Both the position numbers and the translations under genes were made by a program. A stretch of 48,422 bases of DNA from Actinomycetes bacterium (GTDB lineage Bacteria > Actinomycetota > Actinomycetes > Propionibacteriales > Propionibacteriaceae): the NCBI GenBank assembly GCA_030426725.1, contig JAUHXZ010000014.1, positions 1 to 48,422 of the forward strand, written 5' to 3'. The notes beneath the pieces are model-generated. The model did no database searches. It saw only the letters and a list, made by a program, of their open reading frames with translations, and was not told the origin of the DNA. Positions within the stretch are counted from its first letter, which is position 1. The number at the start of each line of letters is the position of its first letter. Positions 17,560-24,833 of the stretch are shown piece after piece.

Positions 17560-18581
17560 CCCGTGCTGTCAGTGGGTGGTTCGGCGAGCTCCGGGGCGGC
17601 GTGACCTCTTGTAGGTGTCGACCGCCTCCTCGGAGCTGAGCCACTGCCCATCGCTTCGTTGGTGTGCCTCCAGTCGCCCACGCTGGGCGGCCGCGCGCAG
17701 TGCGATGAGGCTGAGGTCCGAGTCAACCAGGGCTGCAATGGGGACGAGCTTCGCGGGTCCGGCCACACTCGGATGATGAAGCGGTTGAGATTGTCGATCA
17801 TGCCTCGGGCGATGATCTCGCCCAGCGGACCGACATCGCCCTTGTCGGCCTGTTGCATGGCCCGCAGATAGCCGGCGCGCTGCTCCTTCAGGATCACCAC
17901 GGGCGGGTAGCCGAGCCTGACCAGCACCAGGTTGAGCGCGAGTCTGCAGGTGCGACCGTTGCCGTCGATGAAGGGGCGGATGCGTTCGAAGTGGTTGTGG
18001 GCGTCTGCCAGGAGTTCGGGCAGGTTCTCGCCGGCGAGGCGGGCGGGGATCGTGTTGACGGCGTTGGCCCACGCGTCCAGGCCTGCGGGCACCAGCCGCC
18101 ACGACGGTGGGGTCATGCCTTCCCCGAACGGGTGGATGTCGTGACGCCGGAAGTTGCCAGGTGACTCTGCGTCGGTGGCATCCGGCTGGGGCGAGACCTG
18201 CCAGACCGCGGACATGGCCAGGTGGTGGATGTGTCGGACCTCCCGCACTGTGATCAGGGCATCATCGGTCCGGTCGCCTGCGCCCATAGCCTCCCGGTAC
18301 ACCCAGGAGGCTGCGTCGCCGTATCCCGTAACCTCCATGTACTCCTTCAGCGGCTTCGCGCCTACTGCTCGGCCCTCGTCGAGCAGCGTCGCCACTTCGC
18401 GCAGGACCAGCGTGTTGCCTTCCAGGGCTGTGGAGTGGTGGGCCTCAAGGTGCCAGATGTCGGCCCACACGTACGTGGACTCCCCCGGGGAGGGCAAGCG
18501 TCCGAGCCGGGTGTGGAGTTCTGCCAGCTGTCGGTCGAGCCGTGCATAGACCGTGGCCCGTGATGGGCGACCCCGCGCCAT
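17517..18581 (-). CDS. Fic-domain protein with substituted catalytic His and C-terminal frameshift
   Basis: Fic-fold protein. An N-terminal helix carries the inhibitory motif S-T-A-L-E-G-N (about 50-56; S/T-x-x-x-E-G/N) seen in self-inhibited Fic enzymes. The active-site loop reads HFERIRPFIDGNGRTCR; the position of the catalytic His (HPFxDGNGR) is Arg. After NLNRFII the frame shifts near 17770: the other frame encodes AKLVPIAALVDSDLSLIAL and SDGQWLSSEEAVDTYKRSRR, the usual winged-helix-like C-terminus, ending at 17569. The shown frame instead ends at 17517 in an unrelated tail. Start ATG 18581 follows GGTGAGG. Predicted weak or inactive as an AMP-transferase. The gene could be a pseudogene or contain a sequencing error. 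Confidence 0.75.
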   Translation of the reverse strand: MARGRPSRATVYARLDRQLAELHTRLGRLPSPGESTYVWADIWHLEAHHSTALEGNTLVLREVATLLDEGRAVGAKPLKEYMEVTGYGDAASWVYREAMGAGDRTDDALITVREVRHIHHLAMSAVWQVSPQPDATDAESPGNFRRHDIHPFGEGMTPPSWRLVPAGLDAWANAVNTIPARLAGENLPELLADAHNHFERIRPFIDGNGRTCRLALNLVLVRLGYPPVVILKEQRAGYLRAMQQADKGDVGPLGEIIARGMIDNLNRFIIRVWPDPRSSSPLQPWLTRTSASSHCARPPSVGDWRHTNEAMGSGSAPRRRSTPTRGHAAPELAEPPTDSTGQAEAGSRADGVPL

Positions 18582-18592
18582 TGCCATCCTCA

Positions 18593-18658
18593 CCTTGTTC
18601 ACCCATACGGGGAACAAATTGAACTAAACAAACTCCAGCCGACTCAACCTTGTTCACC
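18593..18658. promoter_or_regulatory. Direct repeat CCTTGTTCACC with inverted GAACAA upstream of the Fic gene
   Basis: The 11-mer CCTTGTTCACC occurs at 18593-18603 and again at 18648-18658. Between them GAACAA (18612-18617) makes an inverted pair with TTGTTC (18595-18600). They lie directly upstream of the Fic start, where a control protein would act. Operator role is inference. Confidence 0.45.
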
Positions 18659-19028
18659 TGTCAGGGCCGCGAAACCTCGCAAGCGATCTCGTGGTGAGCC
18701 TCCGGTTCGGCTGATGTGAGGCCGTCCGGGCGGTCTCAGTCGACCCGGGCCTCTTCCAGCCCGGGACTGGGGTTCAGGGCCCAAGGCATCCGATCGGGAT
18801 CACGTGTACCCCGTCATCGCGGAGGCTGCCGGCTGCGAAACTGGTGTTTTGCATAATCTGAAACCGGGGTTTCGAATAGCGCTGGGAGTGTGGGCCACGC
18901 GCAGTCGACCGGCGACCGGCGCTTGACACCGCTTCCCAAGAGGTCCGGAGGCGTGAGCTTCATCGCACGTTCGCAGCACGAAATGGCTCAAATTGGGCTT
19001 CGAGATGCGTCATGGCTTGTCAGGCGAG
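18659..19028. other. Non-coding stretch between Fic and the gntK remnant
   Basis: About 370 bp without a credible gene on either strand. Apart from the paired quasi-palindromes it holds a CCCGGGC/GCCCGGG hairpin near 18750 and a TTGACA-like hexamer near 18923. No protein homology was recognised. Confidence 0.5.
18837..18874. promoter_or_regulatory. Two near-identical quasi-palindromes, GAAACTGGTGTTTTG and GAAACCGGGGTTTCG
   Basis: The 15-mers at 18837-18851 and 18860-18874 differ at three positions, are each close to palindromic (GAAAC...GTTTC) and start 23 bases apart, about two helix turns. CATAAT lies between them (18852-18857) and could be a -10. This looks like a dimeric-repressor operator pair whose gene has been lost. 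Confidence 0.5.
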
Positions 19029-19429
19029 AAGCAAGGTAACTTCAACTCCACTCGCCGGCAATCATCGCCAAGAGGTCCGCGGGCGTCTCGCTGACGGATC
19101 AGGACCGTTGGCCGTGGCTCGACTCGATCGCTCGGTGGACCACGCGCGAGCACTCCAAGGGCCGCGACTGCATCGTCACCTGCTCCTCGCTCCGTCGCGC
19201 GTACCGCGACCGTCTCCGGGCCGGTCCCGGTCGCACCGTCTTCCTTCACCTGCACGGTCCGGCAGCCACTCTCGCCGCTTGCATGGAGGCACGGCCGGGG
19301 GACTTCATGCCGCCCTCGATGCTCGCTTCCCAGTTCGCGCCGCTCGAACCACTCGAGGCCGGTGAGGCCGGCACGGTGCCGGACATCCGCCTGCCGCTTC
19401 CCGCGCTGGTGGAGCAGGCCTTGCCTATC
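19029..19429 (+). pseudogene. Gluconokinase (gntK) remnant
   Basis: Degenerate gluconokinase lacking its P-loop. Traces of GNFNS (family: GDxFHS), then after an indel IIAKRSAGVSLTDQDRWPWL, IVTCSSLRRAYRDRLRAG, VFLHLHGP, ARPGDFMPPSMLASQF and LPLPALVEQALP. It aligns with the two intact GntK proteins in this window but is on the opposite strand to them. At about 19421 the reading frame runs directly into a RelB-like antitoxin fragment, so the end is a recombination joint. Confidence 0.75.
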
Positions 19430-19672
19430 TCGACCGCAGCCGATCGCTCGCGGTGGCACGCCCATGACGCCGCGCCAGCCGGCGGCTCGCCTGTCGCAAA
19501 TGGTGGAGGAGGTGACGGCAGCGTGGACGACCCGGCCTCGCTGGAGGAGACCCTGGACATCGCCGGACGTCCTCAGCTGATGCGCCCGATCCGGGCCAGC
19601 CTCACCGAACTCGCCGGTGGAGAGACCGAGGTCCTGACCAAGGACGAGATCCTGCGCACCTTTACCGCATGA
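19421..19672 (+). pseudogene. RelB/Phd-type antitoxin remnant
   Basis: Starts LPISTAADR, then after an out-of-frame insertion RLSQMVEEVTA is readable in another frame, followed by a deletion of the middle beta region and the in-frame C-terminus DDPASLEETLDIAGRP ... EVLTKDEILRTF. The ASLEETLDI pattern is characteristic of RelB/Phd antitoxins of RelE toxins. Its stop overlaps the next ATG (ATGA, 19669-19672), the classic relBE arrangement. Confidence 0.65.
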
Positions 19673-19842
19673 GCGAAGGGCCCTTTCGGATCGCCTGGAC
19701 TCCCACAGGGAACGGACGCTGGCACGGCTTCCCGAGAAAGTAGCGACGGCGGCGCCTGGCAGAGAACCCACGCCGGGTTGGGAACCCGCTACGTCGCGAA
19801 CTCGAAGGCATGCACAGCGCGCGACGGGGAGATTTCCGCAGC
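19669..19842 (+). pseudogene. RelE-type toxin remnant
   Basis: From ATG 19669: MSEGPFRIAWTPT, an indel, LARLPEKVATA, a deletion, then in another frame NPRRVGNPLRRELEGMHSAR and RGDFR. This is the RelE/ParE fold order (start strand, helix ARLPEKV, strand region with RRGDFR). The catalytic C-terminal strand is gone, so it cannot act as a ribosome-dependent RNase. It is coupled to the antitoxin fragment. Confidence 0.7.
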
Positions 19843-19861
19843 GGGCCTGCGTGTGTAGTCA

Positions 19862-20752
19862 TCAGACCGACGAGGTCTTGACGACGTTGTGTCCGCCGAA
19901 TTGTCCGCGGAGCGCGGAGACCATTTGCATGGTGGGGCTGTTGGGCTGTCGGGAGGCGAAGCGTGCGAACAGTGCGGTCGCGAGGACGGGGGTGGGGACG
20001 GAGTTGCTGATGGCCTCTTGTAGGGCCCATCGTCCTTCGCCGGAGTCGGTGGTGCGGGCGTCGATGCCGTCTAGTCCGGGTGATTCGTCGAGTGCCTTGA
20101 CGAGGAGGTCGAGGAGCCAGGACCGGACGACGGTGCCTCGGGTCCAGGCTTTGAAGCAGCCCTCCGGGTCGGTGACGACGTCGGTGGCGGAGAGGAGTTC
20201 CCAGCCTTCGGCGTAGGCCTGCATGAGTCCGTATTCGATGGCGTTGTGGACCATCTTGGCGTAGTGACCGGCACCGATGCCGCCGGCGTGGACGAAGCCC
20301 TCTTCCCGCGGACCCGCAGGGCGGATCGCGTCGAAGATCGGCATAGCGCGCTCGACGTCGGCAGGCGATCCGCCGACCATGAGCCCGTATCCGTTGCTCT
20401 TGCCCCAGATGCCGCCGGAGACTCCGCAGTCGAGGTAGCCGATGCCCTGTTCGGCGAGAATTGCCGCGTTGGTGGCGTCGTCGTGGAAGTCCGAGTTGCC
20501 GCCGTCGATGACCAGGTCGCCGGGATCGAGCAGCGTGGTGAGTTGCTGGATGGTCGCCTGGGTGGGTGCCCCGGCGGGGACCATGAGCCACACCATCCGC
20601 GGGGCCTCGAGTGCCGCGACAAGGTCCGCCAGGTCCACGGTGTCGGAGACCCGCGGGTTCTGGTCATAGCCGACCACGGTGTGGCCGGCGAGGGTGAGTC
20701 GCTCGCCCATGTTGTGGCCCATCCGGCCGAGGCCGATGATTCCGAGTTGCAT
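19862..20752 (-). CDS. gnd: 6-phosphogluconate dehydrogenase, decarboxylating (short GndA/YqeC-type)
   Basis: Converts 6-phosphogluconate to ribulose 5-phosphate and CO2 (oxidative pentose phosphate branch). 296 residues: N-terminal Rossmann GLGRMGHNMGERL, then VIDGGNSDFHDD, the substrate motif LDCGVSGGIWGKSNGYGLM, the catalytic Lys region AGHYAKMVHNAIEYG, and C-terminal RGQFGGHNVV. The length matches the short, often NAD-preferring class. ATG 20752 follows GGAG. A much longer open frame upstream is a shadow over edd. It is the last gene of the gntK-(gntP)-edd-gnd operon, 11 bases from edd. Confidence 0.95.
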   Translation of the reverse strand: MQLGIIGLGRMGHNMGERLTLAGHTVVGYDQNPRVSDTVDLADLVAALEAPRMVWLMVPAGAPTQATIQQLTTLLDPGDLVIDGGNSDFHDDATNAAILAEQGIGYLDCGVSGGIWGKSNGYGLMVGGSPADVERAMPIFDAIRPAGPREEGFVHAGGIGAGHYAKMVHNAIEYGLMQAYAEGWELLSATDVVTDPEGCFKAWTRGTVVRSWLLDLLVKALDESPGLDGIDARTTDSGEGRWALQEAISNSVPTPVLATALFARFASRQPNSPTMQMVSALRGQFGGHNVVKTSSV

Positions 20753-20763
20753 CGTTGTCTCCT

Positions 20764-22650
20764 TCAGTTGAGGGCTGCGGCCCTTCGGGCCGGTTCGGTG
20801 ATGGCCGCCGTCGCGGCGTGAAATGGGGTGGGCAGCCAGCTGCATGCGCCTTGTTCGGCGCCGCTTACGGTGGAACGGAGTCCCGCGAAGAGGTCCCTTC
20901 CCAGCCCGAGTGGTGCGGCGGCGGCGATGCCGGCGGTTGGCCGGGTGGCGAGTTCGTCGGCCGACAGCAGCACCTCCAGCCGCCCCGAAAGGACGTCGAG
21001 CAGCAGGGGGTCTCCGGTGCGTAGTCGGGAGCAGGGTCCGCCGGCGGCGGCCTCCGGGGTGAGGTGGATGGCGGCGGGGACGCGGCCGGATGCGCCGGAC
21101 ATGCGCCCGTCGGTGACCAGGGCGATCTGGTGGCCGTCGCGTTGGAGGGAGCCGAGGACGGCGGTGAGGCGGTGGAGTTCGGGCATGCCGTTGGCTTTGG
21201 GGCCCTGGCCGCGGACAACCACGATCACGTCGCGGTTCAGGTCGCCGCGGCGGAAGGCGTCGATGACCTCGTCTTGGGAGTCGGCGACGTAGGCGGGTGC
21301 TTCCACTGTCCGGTGTTCGGGGGCGACCGCGGAAACCTTGATCACCGCACGGCCGAGGTTGCCGGTGAGCAGGGCCAGCCCGCCGGTGATGTCGAAGGGG
21401 GCTGCGGCGGAACGCACCACATCGCTGTCGGGGCTCTGCTCGGGGGGTGGGGTGAAGGCGAGCTGCGCTTCCTTGGTCAGGGTCGGGCGGAGGGTTTGGC
21501 GGGACAGCCCGTCTCCGGTGATGGTGCGGACGTCGGAGTGGAGCAGGCCGAGGTCGAGGAGTTGGCGGAGTACGAAGCCGGTGCCGCCGGCCCGTTCGAA
21601 GTCGTTGATGTCCGCGGTTCCGTTGGGGTAGATGCGGGCCAGCAGGGGGACGACGGTGGAGAGTCGGTCGACATCGCCCCAGTCGAACTGGATGCCGGCG
21701 GCCTGAGCGACCGCCACCCAGTGGATGAGGTGGTTGGTGGATCCGCCGGTGGCCAGCAGAACGACCAGGGCGTTGACGATCGCCCGTTCGTCGACGAGTT
21801 GGCCGATCGGGGTGAACCGGCGTCCCTTCCGGATCTCGAGCGCGGTCCGGACTGCCTGGCGGGTGAGGTGTTCGCGGAGCGGGGCGTAGGGCGGGACGAA
21901 GGCGGCGCCGGGGACATGGAGGCCCATCGCCTCCAGCAGCACCTGGTTTGAGTTCGCGGTGCCGTAGAAGGTGCAGGTCCCGGCCCCGTGGTAGGCCTGC
22001 TGTTCGACGGCGAGCAGCTGCTCGCGGGAGGCGTCGCCGCGGATGAACGCCTCGCGCACCCTGGCTTTGGCCGCGTTGGCGATCCCGGATCCCATCGGGC
22101 CGGCCGGCACGAACACGCAGGGCAGATGTCCCACCGAGAGGGCGCCGATGAGGAGGCCGGGGACAATCTTGTCGCAGATCCCCAGGAGCAGCGCGGCGTC
22201 GTAGGTGTCGTGGCTGAGCGCGACAGCTGTGCTCATCGCGATCACGTCCCGGCTGAACAGCGACAGTTCCATTCCCGGCGTGCCCTGGGTGACGCCGTCG
22301 CACATGGCGGGGGTGGCGCCGGCCACCTGGGCGGCGGCGGCGTTGCGGTGGGCCTCGTCGCGGATCAGCCGCGGGTAGTCCTCATAGGGCCGGTGGGCGG
22401 AGAGCATGTCGTTGTAGGAGGTGACGATGCCCAGGTTGGGTCGTCGGTGGTCGAGCACAGCCTCGCGGTCGGTGTCGGGCATGGCGGCCCAGGCGTGCGC
22501 CAGGTTGGCGCAGCTGAGCCGGTCCCGGACGTCGGGGCGGTCGGCGTCGGCGCGAATCCGGTCGAGGTAGGCGGTGCGGCTGACGCGGCTGCGGCGCCGG
22601 ATGCTCTCGGTGACCTTGTCGACGACGATGGACAGCGGGGTCGTGCTCAT
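20764..22650 (-). CDS. edd: Phosphogluconate dehydratase
   Basis: Entner-Doudoroff dehydratase: 6-phosphogluconate to KDPG, with a [4Fe-4S] cluster. 628 residues, the usual length. Seen: GIVTSYNDMLSAHRPYEDYP, AMCDGVTQGTPGMELSLFSR (first cluster Cys), ALLLGICDKIVPGLLIG (second), TGGSTNHLIHWVA and LVTDGRMSGASGRVPAAIH, typical of IlvD/Edd. ATG 22650 lies two bases after the decayed gntP stop. The partner KDPG aldolase (eda) is not in this window. Confidence 0.95.
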   Translation of the reverse strand: MSTTPLSIVVDKVTESIRRRSRVSRTAYLDRIRADADRPDVRDRLSCANLAHAWAAMPDTDREAVLDHRRPNLGIVTSYNDMLSAHRPYEDYPRLIRDEAHRNAAAAQVAGATPAMCDGVTQGTPGMELSLFSRDVIAMSTAVALSHDTYDAALLLGICDKIVPGLLIGALSVGHLPCVFVPAGPMGSGIANAAKARVREAFIRGDASREQLLAVEQQAYHGAGTCTFYGTANSNQVLLEAMGLHVPGAAFVPPYAPLREHLTRQAVRTALEIRKGRRFTPIGQLVDERAIVNALVVLLATGGSTNHLIHWVAVAQAAGIQFDWGDVDRLSTVVPLLARIYPNGTADINDFERAGGTGFVLRQLLDLGLLHSDVRTITGDGLSRQTLRPTLTKEAQLAFTPPPEQSPDSDVVRSAAAPFDITGGLALLTGNLGRAVIKVSAVAPEHRTVEAPAYVADSQDEVIDAFRRGDLNRDVIVVVRGQGPKANGMPELHRLTAVLGSLQRDGHQIALVTDGRMSGASGRVPAAIHLTPEAAAGGPCSRLRTGDPLLLDVLSGRLEVLLSADELATRPTAGIAAAAPLGLGRDLFAGLRSTVSGAEQGACSWLPTPFHAATAAITEPARRAAALN

Positions 22651-22652
22651 GG

Positions 22653-22919
22653 TCAGACCACCAGGCTGAGCGCCATGACGCCGGCGATGCCGGTCACCGA
22701 CAGCACGGCCTCCATCAGCGACCGCCGACGCCGCCGAGGGACGAACCGAGCCCGGTGCTGAAGCTCCTGGACACCTCGGTGTAGGGGACCCCCGCAGCCT
22801 GCGCCATCACGGCCGAGCCGCCCATGAGCGAGAGGAACGGTTGGGCCTTGAGCCAGACGAACATCACCACGATCGTCGCGATGCTGCCCAGCGGCGGCGA
22901 GAACAAGCTCTGTGGACAT
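22653..22919 (-). pseudogene. Gluconate permease (gntP) remnant with large internal deletion
   Basis: Keeps only the ends of a permease gene. From ATG 22919: MSTELVLAAA, a frameshift, then SIATIVVMFVWLKAQPFLSL, AVMAQAAGVPYTEVSRSF and SSLGGVG; then a jump to LMEAVLSVTGIAGVMALSLV and stop. The final residues match the C-terminus of the intact GntP here (TLLGGIGFVFAFALSLVL). Roughly 370 codons are missing. Its start lies two bases after the gntK stop and its stop two bases before edd, so operon spacing is kept. Uptake must come from the second gntP. Confidence 0.8.
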
Positions 22920-22921
22920 GG

Positions 22922-23458
22922 TTAATTGATTCCCTTGTCGGACAGGTTGGATGGGGAGATGCAGAGCCGGCTGATCGCCTGTTCGACGAGATCGGGAGCG
23001 GGGGCGATGACATCCAGGACCACACCGCTCTCATCAGGGTCAAGCTGCTCCAGAGTCGCCAGTTGGGAGGGCAGCAACGACGGCGGCATGAAGTGACCCG
23101 GCCGGGCACTCAGGCGCTCGGCCAGCACGGACTCCGCACCATGAAGATGGACGAAGAGCGTGCGGGCCGGCGCAGCGCGAAGGCGGTCGCGATAGACCCG
23201 CCGCAGCGCCGAGCAGGTCACCACGGTGTCCCGTCCGGCCTCGTCCTCGCGAGCCGTCCAGCTCACGATCGAGTCCAGCCACGGCCAACGATCCTCGTCG
23301 GTCAGCGGCACACCAGAGCTCATCTTCACGACGTTCGAGTTCGGGTGGAAGTCGTCGCCTTCGGCGAGCGACCAGCCAAGCCGTTCCTGCAGCATCTGCC
23401 CCACCGTGGACTTGCCGCAACCGGCAACGCCCATCACAACAAGGTGCGTTTGGGTCAT
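22922..23458 (-). CDS. gntK: Gluconokinase, locus A
   Basis: ATP-dependent phosphorylation of gluconate to 6-phosphogluconate. 178 residues with P-loop MGVAGCGKSTVG, substrate region GDDFHPNSNVVKMSSGVPLT, DEDRWPWLDSI, VTCSALRRVYRDRLR, and RPGHFMPPSLLPSQLATLE. ATG 23458 follows AAGGAG. It is the first gene of the gntK-gntP(remnant)-edd-gnd operon, divergent from the GntR regulator with a 151-bp control region between. Confidence 0.95.
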   Translation of the reverse strand: MTQTHLVVMGVAGCGKSTVGQMLQERLGWSLAEGDDFHPNSNVVKMSSGVPLTDEDRWPWLDSIVSWTAREDEAGRDTVVTCSALRRVYRDRLRAAPARTLFVHLHGAESVLAERLSARPGHFMPPSLLPSQLATLEQLDPDESGVVLDVIAPAPDLVEQAISRLCISPSNLSDKGIN

Positions 23459-23488
23459 CTTCGACTCCTTTATGAGAGCTTGCGTGCT

Positions 23489-23510
23489 CTGATACAAAGT
23501 ACGATACCAG
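23489..23510. promoter_or_regulatory. Imperfect inverted repeat between gntK and gntR, possible GntR operator
   Basis: The 22-bp sequence beginning CTGATAC and ending GATACCAG has imperfect dyad symmetry (CTG-TA/TA-CAG) around an AAAGTAC centre, and GATACGA recurs near 23566. It lies in the divergent intergenic region where a FadR-type regulator would bind. Inference only. Confidence 0.35.
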
Positions 23511-23609
23511 GAAACAGAGTCTTTAATCAACTGTGGCAGCTTCTTGCGTTTCTCACGGATGATCGATACGACAACCGGTACGCTCTTAACCACACCGAAG
23601 GGAGGGCCG

Positions 23610-24344
23610 ATGACGGCAACGAAGGGCCCACCCCTCATGCACCGTGGCGTCGCCCGGGAACTGGGGATCGAGGTCATCGACGGCGCCTGGCCGATCGACA
23701 CCGCCCGCACCCTGGAAGACATCCAGTCCCGCTTCAGCGTGTCCCGCACCGTCGCACGCGAAGCCTCCCGACAGCTCGAGGCACTAGGTCTCGCCCGCAC
23801 CAAACGCCGGCTGGGCCTGGTCGCACAGCCCATGACGGAGTGGAACGTCCTCGATGCCACCCTGATCAACTGGCGACTCCGCTCCAGCCGCCGCGACGAA
23901 CAGATCTACTCCCTCACCCAACTGCGGCTAGCAGTAGAACCCGCGGCAGCCGAGAGCGCCGCGAAGTTCGGCCCAATCCGCACCCGAGCACAACTCCTCC
24001 CTCTCGCCGCCGAGCTACGACGAACCGGAGAGGCCGGCGACCTGCACGAGTTCATGCGGTTCGACATCGAGTTCCATCGGCTCCTCCTCGAGTCCTGCGG
24101 CAACGAGATGTTCGCCGCCCTGGGCGAACACGTCGCTGCCGTGCTTCAAGGCCGAACCGAGATGGGCCTGATGCCGGACAAACCCAAGCCGGAAGCATTG
24201 GCTGGGCACGAAGCAGTGGCCGAGGCCATCTTCCACGGCGAGCCGGACGCCGCCCGAAACGCGATGATGGGCATCCTCAACGAAGTCCGCGAGGCCTTCG
24301 CCACCGTCGAACATGAACGTGCCGCCGCGAACCGGGCCGGCTGA
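23610..24344 (+). CDS. GntR/FadR-family transcriptional regulator (FCD domain), probable gluconate regulator
   Basis: 244 residues. N-terminal winged HTH (TLEDIQSRFSVSRTVAREAS, then RQLEALGLARTKRRLG), then a helical FCD ligand-binding domain with RFDIEFHRLLLESCGNEMF and later GHEAVAEAIFHGEPD, which carry the Asp/His residues that usually bind a metal. ATG 23610 follows GGGAGGG; the frame is open further upstream but lacks a ribosome site. It is divergent from gntK, so it is the likely repressor of the gluconate operon with gluconate or its phosphate as effector (inference from context). Confidence 0.85.
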   Translation: MTATKGPPLMHRGVARELGIEVIDGAWPIDTARTLEDIQSRFSVSRTVAREASRQLEALGLARTKRRLGLVAQPMTEWNVLDATLINWRLRSSRRDEQIYSLTQLRLAVEPAAAESAAKFGPIRTRAQLLPLAAELRRTGEAGDLHEFMRFDIEFHRLLLESCGNEMFAALGEHVAAVLQGRTEMGLMPDKPKPEALAGHEAVAEAIFHGEPDAARNAMMGILNEVREAFATVEHERAAANRAG

Positions 24345-24459
24345 ACCAATCCGCAGTCACCACCCTTCGGCCCTGACGTCATCTCGGCCCCGCCCCTTGG
24401 CGACAATGGAGAGCCGGATCCGAATCGGGCGCCTCTGGGACGATCTGGTCCGTCTTCCC

Positions 24460-24577
24460 CTCGCGGCGCCCGGCCGGACAGCCGCCAGTCGTAGACGGTC
24501 CGCACGGGGACACCGAGGTACTCGGCGAGCTCCTCGACCCCGATAAGGGGCTCCAGCCCCGGTTCTGCGGTGTTCAT
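24460..24577 (-). pseudogene. Excisionase/AlpA-type HTH remnant
   Basis: From ATG 24577: MNTAEPGLEPLIGVEELAEY, then LGVPVRTVYDWRLSGRAPRG, the standard N-terminus of MerR-like excisionases (helix-turn-helix followed by the G-x-x-P-R-G turn). After this point the expected V/R-F-R-x-x-D-V-x-x-W segment is not found and the frame runs on with unrelated residues. It lies about 180 bp from a tRNA 3' fragment, which suggests the decayed end of an integrated element. No integrase is present. Confidence 0.55.
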
Positions 24578-24712
24578 GCCCATCAGGTGTGCGAGCCGAA
24601 CCCAGCAGCCCCGAGGCAACCGGAACCGACGGCGATGACACCCGACCGGGCGGCGCTGCGCACCTGTCAATGTGATGGGCAAACGATGGGATCGCATCTC
24701 GCCCCCAAAGCG

Positions 24713-24747
24713 AAAGTCCAGGTCAACCATGGGCTGACCTGGACTTT
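24713..24747 (-). terminator. Hairpin: perfect 13-bp inverted repeat after the tRNA fragment
   Basis: AAAGTCCAGGTCA (24713-24725), a nine-base loop and TGACCTGGACTTT (24735-24747) are perfect complements. Read on the minus strand it follows the tRNA 3' end by a few bases, the usual place of a tRNA terminator. Confidence 0.65.
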
Positions 24748-24750
24748 CTT

Positions 24751-24784
24751 CGTAGCGGGGGCAGGATTTGAACCTGTGACCTCT
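24751..24784 (-). other. tRNA 3'-end fragment, candidate attachment site
   Basis: On the minus strand this reads as the end of a variable region, CAGGTTCAAATCCTG (T arm with TTCAAAT loop) and CCCCCGCTA (acceptor side). The bases 5' to it (24785 onward) do not form the anticodon or D arms, so it is not a full tRNA. A 3' tRNA fragment is what tyrosine-recombinase integration leaves behind. The amino acid cannot be told. Confidence 0.65.
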
Positions 24785-24833
24785 GGTGGATGGCCGCCGC
24801 TGGCGTCCCGGTGGCGGCGGGGACCGGCAGGGA

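Larger units (their letters stand above)
24345..24833. other. Gap between gntR and the second gntK: xis remnant, hairpin and tRNA fragment only
   Basis: 489 bp without an intact gene. It contains the excisionase-like remnant, a perfect 13-bp inverted repeat, and 34 bases identical in form to a tRNA 3' end. This is the probable boundary between the older chromosome and inserted DNA. Confidence 0.6.

Noticed and set aside
19862..22303. Very long minus-strand open frame covering gnd and most of edd
   Set aside because: Only the last 296 codons match Gnd; the rest is Arg/Pro/His-rich and lies over edd in another frame.
24751..24833. Possible complete tRNA gene
   Set aside because: Only the T arm and acceptor 3' strand are present; no anticodon or D arm can be folded from the adjacent bases.
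24345..24833. Second copy of the tRNA-end sequence as the partner attachment site
   Set aside because: No other copy was noticed in the window, so an attL/attR pair cannot be claimed.
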